A stretch of DNA of 64,000 nucleotides. Origin: an uncultured Oscillibacter sp. (GTDB lineage Bacteria > Bacillota > Clostridia > Oscillospirales > Oscillospiraceae). Position numbers and translations under genes: made by a program. Below the pieces are notes generated by a model. It ran no database searches, was not told the origin of the DNA, and worked only from the letters and a program-made list of their open reading frames with translations. This document shows positions 1-8,223 of this stretch, one piece after another. Each line of letters opens with the position of its first letter. The first letter of the stretch is position 1. The stretch spans positions 50,881 through 114,880 of the forward strand of contig UQVS01000006.1 in assembly GCA_900544615.1 (NCBI GenBank), read 5' to 3'.

Positions 1-56
1 GCTTTCTATTCTGCGCTGCAAGTCTACCATCCTCATTCATAAAAAAAAACAGACAA

Positions 57-97
57 ATCCCGCCCCTGTGTACAAACTTCATACACAGACGGGGGAT
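57..97 (-). terminator. Imperfect hairpin with T-run on the minus strand
   Basis: Arms around 57-72 and 82-97 pair imperfectly (CTGTGTA/TACACAG is the exact core). Positions 41-49 are nine A, so the minus strand reads hairpin then T-run. No minus gene lies to its right, so this may be the leader or attenuator of a leftward gene outside the window. Confidence 0.35.
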
Positions 98-154
98 GTG
101 CCTATTAGGCAATTTCCAGAAAATGCCTAAATTCAGAGGCGTGCAAATTGATAC

Positions 155-184
155 TTGAAGTGAACCGGCCACTTCGTGTATAAT
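155..184 (+). promoter_or_regulatory. TetR-gene promoter with embedded operator palindrome
   Basis: TTGAAG at 155-160 and TATAAT at 179-184 are 18 bp apart. Between them an inverted repeat GAAGTG-N7-CACTTC covers 157-175. An operator between the -35 and -10 boxes just ahead of a TetR gene is the usual arrangement for autorepression; the repeat and boxes are seen, the binding is inferred. Confidence 0.6.
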
Positions 185-222
185 ATATCTGTGTAATATT
201 GGAAAACACGCGGAGGAAAAAC

Positions 223-798
223 ATGGCCCAACATACCAAAAACGCCATTCGGCTGGCGTTCATCCAGCTGCTGAACGAACGGCCGCTGGATAAGATTTCC
301 ATTAAGGATATTGCAGAAAAAAGCTCCGTCAACCGCAATACCTTTTATTACTATTACGTAGATATCTTTGCTCTTGTGGAGGATATTCTCCAGCTGGAAG
401 CGGAGGATTTTCAGGCCAAGATGCACCGGTACGACAGCTGGCAGGAGGCGTTCCGGGATGCCACGGCCTTTGCCGCAGAGAATAAGCGGGCTGTGTACCA
501 CCTGTACAACTCCGGCAATCAGGAAACGCTGCGCCGGTACTATCACAACGTGATTCTGGCCGCCATCACCTCTTATATCCGGGATCAGGCAGAGGGCCTG
601 AATGCGGATGAGGAGGATATCCGAGTCCTTGCGGAATTCTATTCCGCCGCATTGGCCGGCCTTACCGTTCTGTGGCTGCAAAGCGGCATGAAATATGACG
701 CCGAGGAGTACATCGACCATCTTGGGAGGCTCTTGGACGGCAACATCCGCCATACGCTGGAACACAGCTGCCGTGCCGCAGGGCAGCCCGACGCATGA
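223..798 (+). CDS. TetR/AcrR family transcriptional regulator
   Basis: A 191-residue DNA-binding repressor. The N-terminal helix-turn-helix spans about residues 3-50, with the typical segment ending VNRNTFYYYYVD; the rest is the all-helical ligand-binding and dimerisation part, resembling the DhaS-like C-terminal class. I start at the ATG at 223 because GGAGG sits 5 bp upstream; an in-frame TTG at 199 precedes that ribosome site. The palindrome in its own promoter suggests self-repression. The next gene starts 59 bp downstream on the same strand and may be co-transcribed. The ligand cannot be predicted. Confidence 0.9.
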   Translation: MAQHTKNAIRLAFIQLLNERPLDKISIKDIAEKSSVNRNTFYYYYVDIFALVEDILQLEAEDFQAKMHRYDSWQEAFRDATAFAAENKRAVYHLYNSGNQETLRRYYHNVILAAITSYIRDQAEGLNADEEDIRVLAEFYSAALAGLTVLWLQSGMKYDAEEYIDHLGRLLDGNIRHTLEHSCRAAGQPDA

Positions 799-857
799 TC
801 TCCCATCCGGCAGCCGCCGGGAAACGACCGCCAACCAATCCGCAAAGGAGTGACGCT

Positions 858-1658
858 ATGCTTGTCATGATTCGGGGAGCCGGGGACATTGCCACCGGCA
901 TCGCCCTGCGGCTTCACCGCTCCGGCTATCGCCTGATCCTGACCGACCTGCCCCAGCCTACCTCCATCCGGCGAACGGTCTGCTTTTCCGAGGCAGTCTG
1001 GCGCGGCCGCTGCACAGTGGAAGATACGGAAGCCGTTCTGGCTCATACCCCGCAGAAAGCGCTGGCTCTTACGGAGCAGGGCCGGGTCGCCGTGCTGACC
1101 GATCCGGAAAGCGCCTGTATCCGGCAGCTGCACCCCAACGCGGTGGTGGACGCGATTCTGGCAAAACGCAATCTGGGAACTTCCATGGCCGATGCCCCGG
1201 TGGTGATCGCCGTCGGCCCCGGCTTTACCGCCGGCGTGGACTGCCACGCCGCTGTGGAGACCATGCGGGGACACACACTGGGCCGTGTCCTCTATACCGG
1301 CAGCCCCCTGCCCAATACCGGCGTTCCCGGCGTCATTGGTGGCCAGAGCGCCCTGCGTATCCTTCGCGCCCCGGCGGCAGGCGTTTTTCACCCGGAAATG
1401 GAAATTGGGCAGCTGGTTCACGCCGGGGATATTGCCGCTACGGTAAACGGCGTCCCCATGGTCTGCGCCATCGACGGATGCCTGCGGGGCCTGCTTCACG
1501 AAGGTCTGACCGTTTTTTCCGGCATGAAGTGCGGAGATGTGGATCCCCGCGGCAATGCCGCCAACTGCGTGACCGCTTCTGACAAGGCTCTGGCCGTAGG
1601 CGGCGGCGTACTGGAAGCGCTGCTGCACTTTGGCTGTCTGCCGGATCAGCGCATCTGA
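858..1658 (+). CDS. yqeB: EF2563/YqeB-type selenium-dependent molybdenum hydroxylase accessory protein
   Basis: A 266-residue protein opening MLVMIRGAGDIATGIALRL, a dinucleotide-binding-like N-terminus typical of the EF2563/YqeB family. Members are normally encoded among genes for selenium-dependent molybdenum hydroxylases (purine or xanthine oxidation) and are thought to help cofactor maturation; the exact reaction is unknown. Here no hydroxylase, selenophosphate synthase or molybdopterin gene is adjacent, so it is an orphan within the window, although a dihydropyrimidinase, another frequent member of such clusters, lies at 19.3 kb. Start 858 is chosen for the AAAGGAG seven bases upstream. 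A terminator follows the stop. Confidence 0.82.
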   Translation: MLVMIRGAGDIATGIALRLHRSGYRLILTDLPQPTSIRRTVCFSEAVWRGRCTVEDTEAVLAHTPQKALALTEQGRVAVLTDPESACIRQLHPNAVVDAILAKRNLGTSMADAPVVIAVGPGFTAGVDCHAAVETMRGHTLGRVLYTGSPLPNTGVPGVIGGQSALRILRAPAAGVFHPEMEIGQLVHAGDIAATVNGVPMVCAIDGCLRGLLHEGLTVFSGMKCGDVDPRGNAANCVTASDKALAVGGGVLEALLHFGCLPDQRI

Positions 1659-1676
1659 TTCCATAGCTAACGATTC

Positions 1677-1718
1677 CGCAGGAGGACGCTTTGAAAGCGC
1701 CCCCTGCGTTTATTTTAT
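1677..1718 (+). terminator. Rho-independent terminator after yqeB
   Basis: GCAGGAGGACGCTTT pairs, with small bulges, to AAAGCGCCCCCTGC and is followed by TTTATTTT. It closes the tetR-yqeB unit. Confidence 0.7.
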
Positions 1719-1943
1719 GTCCTGCAATCCCCCGCTGCCGTGCCATTCCACAACGGGCAAACCGGGGCAGTTCCACCTGACAAGTCCCCCGGCAGTTCTC
1801 TCTTTGCCCCTGTTAATACCCATAAGCAAACAGGCTGTTCCTGTCGCTTATCCATAAGTATTTTGTCTATATTTTGTGCAAAATGCGTTAAAATGTCGTG
1901 AATACCCACGAAGTACATTGGATTATTTTGTTGATTTTGGAAA
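1719..1943. other. Intergenic stretch upstream of cstA
   Basis: An AT-richer spacer. Reading frames here lack ribosome sites and family likeness, and I see no gene, riboswitch or repeat in this part. The regulatory signals lie in the last 110 bp before cstA. Confidence 0.5.
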
Positions 1944-2026
1944 TTGAAGTTTTGCATTTCTATGGTAGTATGTTGATGGATATGGGAAGGTAAACGGTTT
2001 CCCATGTTCAAATTGACATTGTCAAT
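1944..2026 (+). promoter_or_regulatory. cstA control region: possible promoter and two inverted repeats
   Basis: A possible promoter is TTGAAG (1944-1949) and TAGTAT (1966-1971) with a 16-bp spacer. Downstream lie two inverted repeats: ATGGGAA (1982-1988) with TTCCCAT (1999-2005), and the perfect 15-bp palindrome ATTGACA-T-TGTCAAT (2012-2026), ending 25 bp before the start codon. Their position suggests operators or a 5' leader hairpin; no regulator is identified. Confidence 0.45.
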
Positions 2027-2051
2027 CGTGTGTAGGAAAGGAGAACAAACA

Positions 2052-3551
2052 ATGCTTAGCTTTTTCATTTGTCTGGCACTGCTGATCGGCGGCTACTTTG
2101 TTTATGGCTCCGTGGTGGAGCGGACCTTCGGGCCCGATGACCGTGAAACTCCCGCTGTCAAAATTAACGACGGCGTGGACTACATGGTTCTCCCCCAGTG
2201 GAAGCTGTTTATGATCCAGCTGCTGAATATTGCAGGCCTTGGCCCCATCTTCGGCGCTCTGAGCGGCGCTCTGTGGGGGCCTGTGGTGTTCCTGTGGATC
2301 ACTTTCGGCACCATCTTCGCCGGTGCTGTCCATGACTACTTCTCCGGTATGCTCAGCGAGCGCAACAACGGCGCTTCCATCTCTGAGATCTCCGGCATCT
2401 ATTTGGGCAGTACCATGAAGAACGTCATGCGCGTTTTCAGCGTGGTTCTGCTGGTCATGGTAGGCACCGTGTTCGCCGTTGGCCCTGCCGGTCTGATCCA
2501 GCTGCTGTTCACCAACGGCAACAGCACTGGCATCCTCACCAGCAAGTTGTTCTGGCTGATTCTGATCCTGATCTATTACTTCGTTGCCACCTTCCTGTCC
2601 ATCGACAAGATCATCGGCAAGATCTATCCCCTCTTCGGCATCTGCCTGATCATCATGGCAGTGGGCGTGGCCATTGGCATCTTCACCAAGGGCTATACCA
2701 TTCCTGAGATCTGGAACAACTTCGCCAATATGCATCCTCAGGGAACCCCCATCTGGAGCTTCATGTTCATCACCGTGGCCTGCGGCGCTATTTCCGGCTT
2801 CCATGCCACCCAGAGCCCCCTGATGGCCCGCTGCATGAAGAGCGAGAAGCAGGGTCACTTCGTGTTCTACGGTGCCATGGTTTCTGAGGGCATCATCGCT
2901 TTGATCTGGGCTGCTGCCGGCTGCGCCCTCTACACCGGCGAAGAGTTGCTGGCGCTCGGTGGCGGCGGTTCCACCGCTGTTTACGACGTCTGCTCCAAGA
3001 CCATGGGCGGCGTCGGCATCGCTCTGGCCATGCTGGGCGTGATCGCCTGCCCCATCACCTCCGGCGATACCGCGTTCCGTTCCGCCCGTCTGGTGCTGGC
3101 CGACTGGTTCCATATTGACCAGAAGGGCTGGAAGAACCGTCTGATCCTCTGCGTTCCCGTGCTGGGTGTCGGCGCGATTCTGGGCATCGGCAACGCGCTG
3201 GGTAAGATCGACTACACCATCATCTGGCGTTACTTCAGCTGGACCAACCAGACGCTGGCCATGATCGTCCTGTGGGCTGCTTCCATGTACCTCTTCTATG
3301 AGAAGAAGAACTACTGGATCACCGCTGTTCCCGCAACCTTCATGAGCGCCGTGTCTGTGACCTACTTCCTGCTGGGCAACGAGTGCCTGGGCCAGTTCCT
3401 CAACAGCAAGACTGCGGACGGCGCTACCGTGTACAACACCGCTGTGGCATATCCCATCGGCATCATTGCTGCTGCCCTGTTCCTCGGCATCTTCCTGTAC
3501 AGCATCAAGAAGCGCGACGTGAAGCCCCAGTACGAAACGCTGGGCAAGTAA
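2052..3551 (+). CDS. cstA: CstA-family carbon starvation / peptide-pyruvate transporter
   Basis: A 499-residue polytopic membrane protein of the CstA family, beginning MLSFFICLALLIGGYFVYG. Family members import peptides or pyruvate during nutrient limitation. Hydrophobic segments run through the whole length; the conserved stretch with NIAGLGPIFGALSGALWGP is near residue 60. It is the short form, about 500 residues against about 700 for Escherichia coli CstA, as is usual in Clostridia. Start 2052 has AAAGGAG upstream. It stands alone, with a control region of about 390 bp and its own terminator. Codon choice is strongly biased, suggesting high expression. Substrate is inferred from the family only. 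Confidence 0.92.
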   Translation: MLSFFICLALLIGGYFVYGSVVERTFGPDDRETPAVKINDGVDYMVLPQWKLFMIQLLNIAGLGPIFGALSGALWGPVVFLWITFGTIFAGAVHDYFSGMLSERNNGASISEISGIYLGSTMKNVMRVFSVVLLVMVGTVFAVGPAGLIQLLFTNGNSTGILTSKLFWLILILIYYFVATFLSIDKIIGKIYPLFGICLIIMAVGVAIGIFTKGYTIPEIWNNFANMHPQGTPIWSFMFITVACGAISGFHATQSPLMARCMKSEKQGHFVFYGAMVSEGIIALIWAAAGCALYTGEELLALGGGGSTAVYDVCSKTMGGVGIALAMLGVIACPITSGDTAFRSARLVLADWFHIDQKGWKNRLILCVPVLGVGAILGIGNALGKIDYTIIWRYFSWTNQTLAMIVLWAASMYLFYEKKNYWITAVPATFMSAVSVTYFLLGNECLGQFLNSKTADGATVYNTAVAYPIGIIAAALFLGIFLYSIKKRDVKPQYETLGK

Positions 3552-3568
3552 TTTTCAGGCATATATCC

Positions 3569-3608
3569 AAAGCGGCGGAAAGCGAATACCTTTCCGCCGC
3601 TTTGATTC
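3569..3608 (+). terminator. cstA terminator
   Basis: A perfect 14-bp stem, AAAGCGGCGGAAAG (3569-3582) with its complement at 3590-3603, seven-base loop. The U-tract is short (TTT then GATT). Confidence 0.75.
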
Positions 3609-3639
3609 ATTTCAATACGGAAAGGGCCGCGTTTTTTAC

Positions 3640-3668
3640 TTGCAAAAAGGCGCTGTGCTTTCTATACT
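3640..3668 (+). promoter_or_regulatory. Promoter of the 3698 gene
   Basis: TTGCAA (3640-3645) and TATACT (3663-3668) are separated by exactly 17 bp, 29 bp ahead of the start codon. Confidence 0.65.
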
Positions 3669-3697
3669 GAAATCAAATCAACTCAGGGAGGCATATT

Positions 3698-4699
3698 ATG
3701 GCACTTACTCCTGTCCGTCTCGGCAATACCGCTCTGCCGCAGGACAAGCTGTCCGCTGACCGCAAGGACTGCAAACGGTTCGGCCCCTGCGGCGTGGGAC
3801 ACGCGGCTCTGTATCTCAACAGCTATTTTCTCGACTGCCGCTACTATATCGCATTACAGGATGTGCGCCGGGTCTTTAAACGGGTGGCCATGAGCAAGGG
3901 CGGCTTTACCGGCAGCGGCCTTTTTGGCTCCATTCCCTATCTGGTGGTGGAATATGGCGACGGAACGGAGAAGCAATGCACCTTCAAGCGGGAAGAAGAC
4001 GTAGACAGCTTTCTGGATTACCTGAGCAGTCTCTGTCCCCACATTCCAACCCACAGCGTACAGGCGGAACATCGTCTCGCCCAAAAAGCGCAGGAGGAGG
4101 CGCACCGTTATCTGGAGCAGCTCTCCCCCGACGCCCAGGCCGCTCAGGAGCGGTTGGAAAAAGCCAGGGCATTTCTGGCCGGCTATCCTGTCCTGACAGA
4201 CCGTCTCTCCGCAGCCGCCAAAGCAAAGCGGGTCAACGAACGCACCACCCCCTCTCACAAGTGGGTGGCTCTGGCGATCGTTCTGGGCGGCCTGATCGCC
4301 GCGGTCTATGGCATCATCGCATGGCGGCGTCACGAGGATTTCGGCATCTATTTCACATTGCTGGGGCTGGCAGTTGTGTTCCTGTTTTCCGGCACGCAGG
4401 TAATCCCCACCATGAAGAATAACAAAAAGGCCGTTACCGCCGCATGGGAAAACGCGCAGAGTGCGCTTGCCAATGTGCTGCCGGAAAGCTTCCCCCTCCC
4501 TGCCCGCTATGCTCACCCCGTGGTTCTGGATCGGATGATCCGTGTTCTGCGGGAGGGCCGCGCCCGGAACGAAGCCGAGGCGCTGGATGTGGTCAAGGCC
4601 GATCTGAAGGCGCTGAATGCCGACGTGCAGGTTACGCAGGAGGAGTACGATGAGGTTGTGGCAATCAAGCCCATGTTCCTGCTGAGCGACTATCAGTGA
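3698..4699 (+). CDS. Unrecognised membrane protein with N-terminal PH-like region
   Basis: A 333-residue protein I do not recognise. Residues about 40-110 alternate strands around aromatic and charged residues (LYLNSYFLDCRYYIALQDV onward) in a way that resembles bacterial PH-like domains. Residues about 115-170 are charged and helical. Two adjacent hydrophobic segments follow (about 186-207 and 215-233), then a cytoplasmic-looking helical tail. GGGAGG lies seven bases before the ATG. It has its own promoter and a strong terminator shared with the convergent leuS. Function unknown. Confidence 0.75.
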   Translation: MALTPVRLGNTALPQDKLSADRKDCKRFGPCGVGHAALYLNSYFLDCRYYIALQDVRRVFKRVAMSKGGFTGSGLFGSIPYLVVEYGDGTEKQCTFKREEDVDSFLDYLSSLCPHIPTHSVQAEHRLAQKAQEEAHRYLEQLSPDAQAAQERLEKARAFLAGYPVLTDRLSAAAKAKRVNERTTPSHKWVALAIVLGGLIAAVYGIIAWRRHEDFGIYFTLLGLAVVFLFSGTQVIPTMKNNKKAVTAAWENAQSALANVLPESFPLPARYAHPVVLDRMIRVLREGRARNEAEALDVVKADLKALNADVQVTQEEYDEVVAIKPMFLLSDYQ

Positions 4700-4779
4700 C
4701 GGATTCCGGTGCCGCCTGCATCCCGGTTTTCTGATTTGCAGACCGTAGCGCAAGGCGTTTCCCCTTCCCGATTTTTAAA

Positions 4780-4822
4780 AAAAGCACACCCATCGGATCG
4801 TTGATCCGATGGGTGTGCTTTT
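4780..4822. terminator. Bidirectional terminator between the 3698 gene and leuS
   Basis: A perfect 16-bp stem GCACACCCATCGGATC (4784-4799) with its complement at 4803-4818 and a three-base loop, flanked by A-tract on the left and TTTT on the right. It can serve both convergent transcripts. Confidence 0.9.
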
Positions 4823-4898
4823 GTATGGATTTGAAGCGGTTTCTCAGTCTGTATCCGCCGGCAGGCGGCCATAAAAGCCGCCTGCACGAAGCAGTTGA

Positions 4899-7325
4899 TT
4901 ACTGGGGCTTAACGATCAGGTTGATGAGCCGGTTTTTGACAAGGATCGTCTTGACGATCTGCATCCCCGCCGTGGCCTTCTGCACCTTGTCCACAGCCAG
5001 AGCAGCGGCTTTGATCGTCTCCTCGTCGCTGTCCACCGGCATGGTGACGGTTCCCTTCATCTTGCCGTTGACCTGAATGGCCATCTCCACCGTGGAGGCC
5101 ACGGTCTTGCTGGCGTCATAGACAGGCCACTCCGCCTGACAGCACATCTTGCCGGTCTGTGCGGCGAAGCCCAGTTGCTCCCACAGCTCCTCGGTGATAT
5201 GGGGGGCAAAGGGATTCAGCAGCCGCAGGAAGATCCCCAGATCCCCCTTGGTGACACCGTTGGCAGTCATCTCGTTGACGGCAGTCATCATGGCGGCGAT
5301 GGCGGTGTTCATCTTCAGGGTATCAATATCATCCGTGACCTTCTTGATGGTCTTGTGGAGGATGGCCTCGTTGGCGGGGGTCAGTTCCATGCTGTCCGCC
5401 GCGGATTCCGCCAGATTCCACACTTTGTCAAGGAAGCGCTTGGAGCCTTTTACAGCGTCGGTAGACCAGGTGGCCGCCTGCTCGAAATCGCCCACGAACA
5501 TGATATACAGGCGCATGGTATCCGCGCCGTACTGCGCCACAATGTCGTTGGGGTTCACCACGTTGCCGCGGGACTTGGACATCTTCTCGCCGCCCTCGCC
5601 CAGAATCATGCCGTGGCTGGTACGCTTGCCGTAAGGCTCCTTGGTGGGCACGGCGCCGATGTCGTAGAGGAACTTATGCCAGAACCGGGAGTACAGCAGA
5701 TGCAGCGTGGTATGCTCCATGCCGCCGTTGTACCAGTCCACGGGAGACCAGTATTCCAGCGCCTCCTTGCTGGCCAGCGCCTTGTCGTTGTGGGGATCCA
5801 TATACCGCAGGAAGTACCAGCAGGAGCCGGCCCACTGGGGCATGGTGTCCGTTTCGCGCTGGGCAGGGCCGCCGCACTTGGGGCAGGTGGTGTTCACCCA
5901 GTCAGTCATCTTGGAAAGCGGGGACTCGCCGTCGTCGGTCAGCTCATAGCTCTTCACCTCAGGCAGCAGCAGGGGCAGCTGATCTTCCGGCAGGGGAACC
6001 CAGCCGCACTTCTCGCACTTCACCAGAGGAATGGGTTCGCCCCAGTAACGCTGACGGCTGAACACCCAGTCCCGGAGCTTAAAGTTGGTCTTGGGACGGC
6101 CAATGCCGTGTTCCGTGACCCACTTCTTCATAACGGGGATGGCCTCCTTGACGGTCAGGCCGTTCAGGAAGTCAGAGTTCACCATGATGCCGGTATCGTC
6201 TTTCAGGGCAAAGGCGCACTTGGTCACATCGCCGCCCTTGACCACCTCCACGATGGGCAGGCCGAACTTGTCGGCGAAGTCCCAGTCGCGCTGATCGTGG
6301 CCGGGTACGCCCATGACGATGCCGGTGCCGTAGCCCATCAATACATAATCGGAAACAAAAATGGGGATATGCTTGCCGGTGACGGGATGGACGGCCTCAA
6401 TGCCCTCCAGCCGGACGCCGGTCTTGTCCTTGTTCAGCTCGCCGCGCTCGAAGTCGCTCTTCCGGGCAGCCTCCTGCCGGTAGGCCTCCACAGCGTCCCA
6501 GTTGGTCAGCTGATCCTTCCACTGGGCGAGGTAGGGATGCTCCGGGGAAATGACCATGTAGGTCACGCCGAACAGGGTATCGCACCGGGTGGTGTAGACC
6601 GTCAGCTTGTCACCGTTGGTGGCGGTGAAGTCCACCTCGGTACCTTCGCTGCGGCCGATCCAGTTGCGTTGCTGGATTTTGACCCGCTCGATATAGTCCA
6701 CGTCGTCCAGATCGTCGATCAGGCGGTCAGCGTACTTGGTGATAGCCAGCATCCACTGGGACTTCTCCTTGCGGATGACCTCGCTGCCGCAGCGCTCGCA
6801 GACGCCCTCAACGACCTCCTCGTTGGCCAGCACGCACTTGCAGCTGGTGCACCAGTTCACAGGCATGGACGCCTTATAGGCAAGGCCGTGCTTGAACAGC
6901 TGGAGGAAGATCCACTGCGTCCACTTGTAGTAGCTGGGGTCGGTGGTATCCACCACCCGGTCCCAGTCGAAAGAATAGCCCAGCATATGGAGCTGCTTGG
7001 TGAAGTTGGCGATGTTCTGCTTGGTAACGATGGCGGGGTGGACGTGGTTCTTGATGGCGTAGTTCTCCGTGGGCAGGCCGAAAGCGTCAAACCCGATGGG
7101 GAACAGCACGTTGTAGCCCTGCATCCGCTTCTTGCGGCAGATAATGTCCATAGCGGTGAACGGACGGGCATGGCCCACGTGGAGGCCCTGGCCGGAGGGA
7201 TAGGGGAACTCGATGAGTCCGTAGAACTTCTCCCGTGTCTTGTCGCCGGTGACGGCGGCGAAGGGCTTTTCCTCCAGCCACTTCTCCTGCCATTTCTTTT
7301 CAATGGCGGTAAAATCGTACTTCAT
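4899..7325 (-). CDS. leuS: Leucine-tRNA ligase
   Basis: An 808-residue class I aminoacyl-tRNA synthetase that charges tRNA-Leu using ATP in the cytoplasm. The HIGH-type motif lies in YPSGQGLHVGHARPFT near residue 45 and the KMSKS loop in GGEKMSKSRGN near residue 575. Cysteine pairs CTSCKC and CERCG near residue 160 and CEKCG/CPKCG further on form zinc-binding modules. A large CP1 editing insertion lies between them. Length is normal for the bacterial type. It is transcribed alone from a TTGACA promoter through a T-box leader whose specifier reads CTG (Leu), so expression should rise when tRNA-Leu is uncharged. Confidence 0.98.
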   Translation of the reverse strand: MKYDFTAIEKKWQEKWLEEKPFAAVTGDKTREKFYGLIEFPYPSGQGLHVGHARPFTAMDIICRKKRMQGYNVLFPIGFDAFGLPTENYAIKNHVHPAIVTKQNIANFTKQLHMLGYSFDWDRVVDTTDPSYYKWTQWIFLQLFKHGLAYKASMPVNWCTSCKCVLANEEVVEGVCERCGSEVIRKEKSQWMLAITKYADRLIDDLDDVDYIERVKIQQRNWIGRSEGTEVDFTATNGDKLTVYTTRCDTLFGVTYMVISPEHPYLAQWKDQLTNWDAVEAYRQEAARKSDFERGELNKDKTGVRLEGIEAVHPVTGKHIPIFVSDYVLMGYGTGIVMGVPGHDQRDWDFADKFGLPIVEVVKGGDVTKCAFALKDDTGIMVNSDFLNGLTVKEAIPVMKKWVTEHGIGRPKTNFKLRDWVFSRQRYWGEPIPLVKCEKCGWVPLPEDQLPLLLPEVKSYELTDDGESPLSKMTDWVNTTCPKCGGPAQRETDTMPQWAGSCWYFLRYMDPHNDKALASKEALEYWSPVDWYNGGMEHTTLHLLYSRFWHKFLYDIGAVPTKEPYGKRTSHGMILGEGGEKMSKSRGNVVNPNDIVAQYGADTMRLYIMFVGDFEQAATWSTDAVKGSKRFLDKVWNLAESAADSMELTPANEAILHKTIKKVTDDIDTLKMNTAIAAMMTAVNEMTANGVTKGDLGIFLRLLNPFAPHITEELWEQLGFAAQTGKMCCQAEWPVYDASKTVASTVEMAIQVNGKMKGTVTMPVDSDEETIKAAALAVDKVQKATAGMQIVKTILVKNRLINLIVKPQ

Positions 7326-7386
7326 GATTGACTCCTTTATATCTGAATGATTTCCCTGTTTTCAGTTCTTTGCGCGCCGGTGGTCT

Positions 7387-7632
7387 GAAAAAAGAAAATC
7401 CCCTGACCGTTCACAGAAACGGTCAGGGGCGTTAAAAACGCGGTACCACCCTGCTTCCGCCGGTTTCCCGGCACTCGCTGCGGCAGATAACGGTGCCAGC
7501 CGGTCCGCCCTACTCCGATTTCAGGCGAAACGCTCCGGGGCCAGTTCTCCCATGCTCCCCCACCGGCTCACACCAGCCGCCGGCTCTCTTCAGGCGGGCA
7601 TCACAGGTTTTCTCCCCATCCAAGCGTTTAAC
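7387..7632 (-). promoter_or_regulatory. T-box leader of leuS, Leu specifier
   Basis: The conserved T-box AGGGTGGTACCGCG is at 7452-7439 on the minus strand. The leader then forms a terminator (arms 7429-7418 and 7411-7400) with a T-rich tail. Upstream, stem I shows the AGAGAG motif and a GGTGTGAG distal loop. GGGG and CCCC pair below the specifier loop, putting CTG (7544-7542, Leu) in the specifier position. This is a tRNA-sensing transcription attenuator. Confidence 0.93.
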
Positions 7633-7638
7633 AGTGTT

Positions 7639-7667
7639 ATTTTAAGCGGGTTTTCCCCCTTTGTCAA
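7639..7667 (-). promoter_or_regulatory. leuS promoter
   Basis: Minus-strand TTGACA (7667-7662) and TAAAAT (7644-7639) with a 17-bp spacer, immediately upstream of the T-box leader. Confidence 0.8.
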
Positions 7668-7701
7668 GGGTTTTCCTGCACTTCTCAGCATTTTTCAGCG
7701 T

Positions 7702-8061
7702 TCAGCGCGCTTTTTCCACGGATCGCAGCAGTTCCTCGGCAGATACGCCGAAGAGCTTCGCCAGCGCCAGCAAGTTGGAGGTACTGGGATCGGCAGTCCC
7801 CGTCTCCCATTTGCTGACGGCCTGCCGGCTGACGCCCAGCGACTCCGCCACAAACTCCTGCGTCATCTTGCACCGGACCCGGTGCTCCTTCAAGACCTCT
7901 CCCAGAGAGCGGCGGGTCTCTGCCTTTTCCCTTCGGACTTCCCCGGATCGGTTATACTTCCGCAGGGCCTTCACTCCCTGCACGACGGCATAGATAATCA
8001 GCGCAAAAATTCCCAGCCGCACCAGCGTGACCGCAATGATTAGAATCAGAGATATTGACAT
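7702..8061 (-). CDS. Membrane-anchored XRE-family regulator
   Basis: A 119-residue protein with one N-terminal transmembrane helix (about residues 4-30), a charged linker, and a C-terminal Cro/C1-type helix-turn-helix (about 54-112) with the family segment SRQAVSKWETGTADPSTSNL. The order membrane helix then DNA-binding domain suggests a repressor held at the inner membrane. GGAGG precedes the ATG. It sits between the rsfS operon and leuS on the same strand, but leuS has its own promoter. A perfect inverted repeat about 100 bp upstream is a candidate self-operator. The signal sensed is unknown. Confidence 0.85.
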   Translation of the reverse strand: MSISLILIIAVTLVRLGIFALIIYAVVQGVKALRKYNRSGEVRREKAETRRSLGEVLKEHRVRCKMTQEFVAESLGVSRQAVSKWETGTADPSTSNLLALAKLFGVSAEELLRSVEKAR

Positions 8062-8159
8062 GATCTGCGTCCTCCTTTATTTTCCGGCACGGCACGTCAG
8101 CACCGTAGCTCCGATGTCACCATCCTACCGGACAAAGGCGGTTGCAGCCACCAAATATC

Positions 8160-8178
8160 GCGCAACTTTCCGTTGCGC
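8160..8178. promoter_or_regulatory. Inverted repeat, possible XRE operator
   Basis: GCGCAAC (8160-8166), five bases, GTTGCGC (8172-8178): a perfect 7+7 repeat in the gap between rsfS and the XRE gene. A related half (GGTTGCAGCC) lies nearby. Location suggests an operator; a small mRNA hairpin is the alternative. Confidence 0.4.
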
Positions 8179-8223
8179 CGCCTGTTTTTCCGGGAAACGT
8201 GCGCCTTTTTCGGCTTTGCAGGC

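Noticed and set aside
2022..3113. 363-codon frame antisense to cstA
   Set aside because: Low-complexity Asp/His/Gly-rich translation typical of a GC-rich shadow.
5175..7331. 718-codon open frame antisense to leuS
   Set aside because: Composition is a mirror of leuS codon bias; no ribosome site or family likeness.
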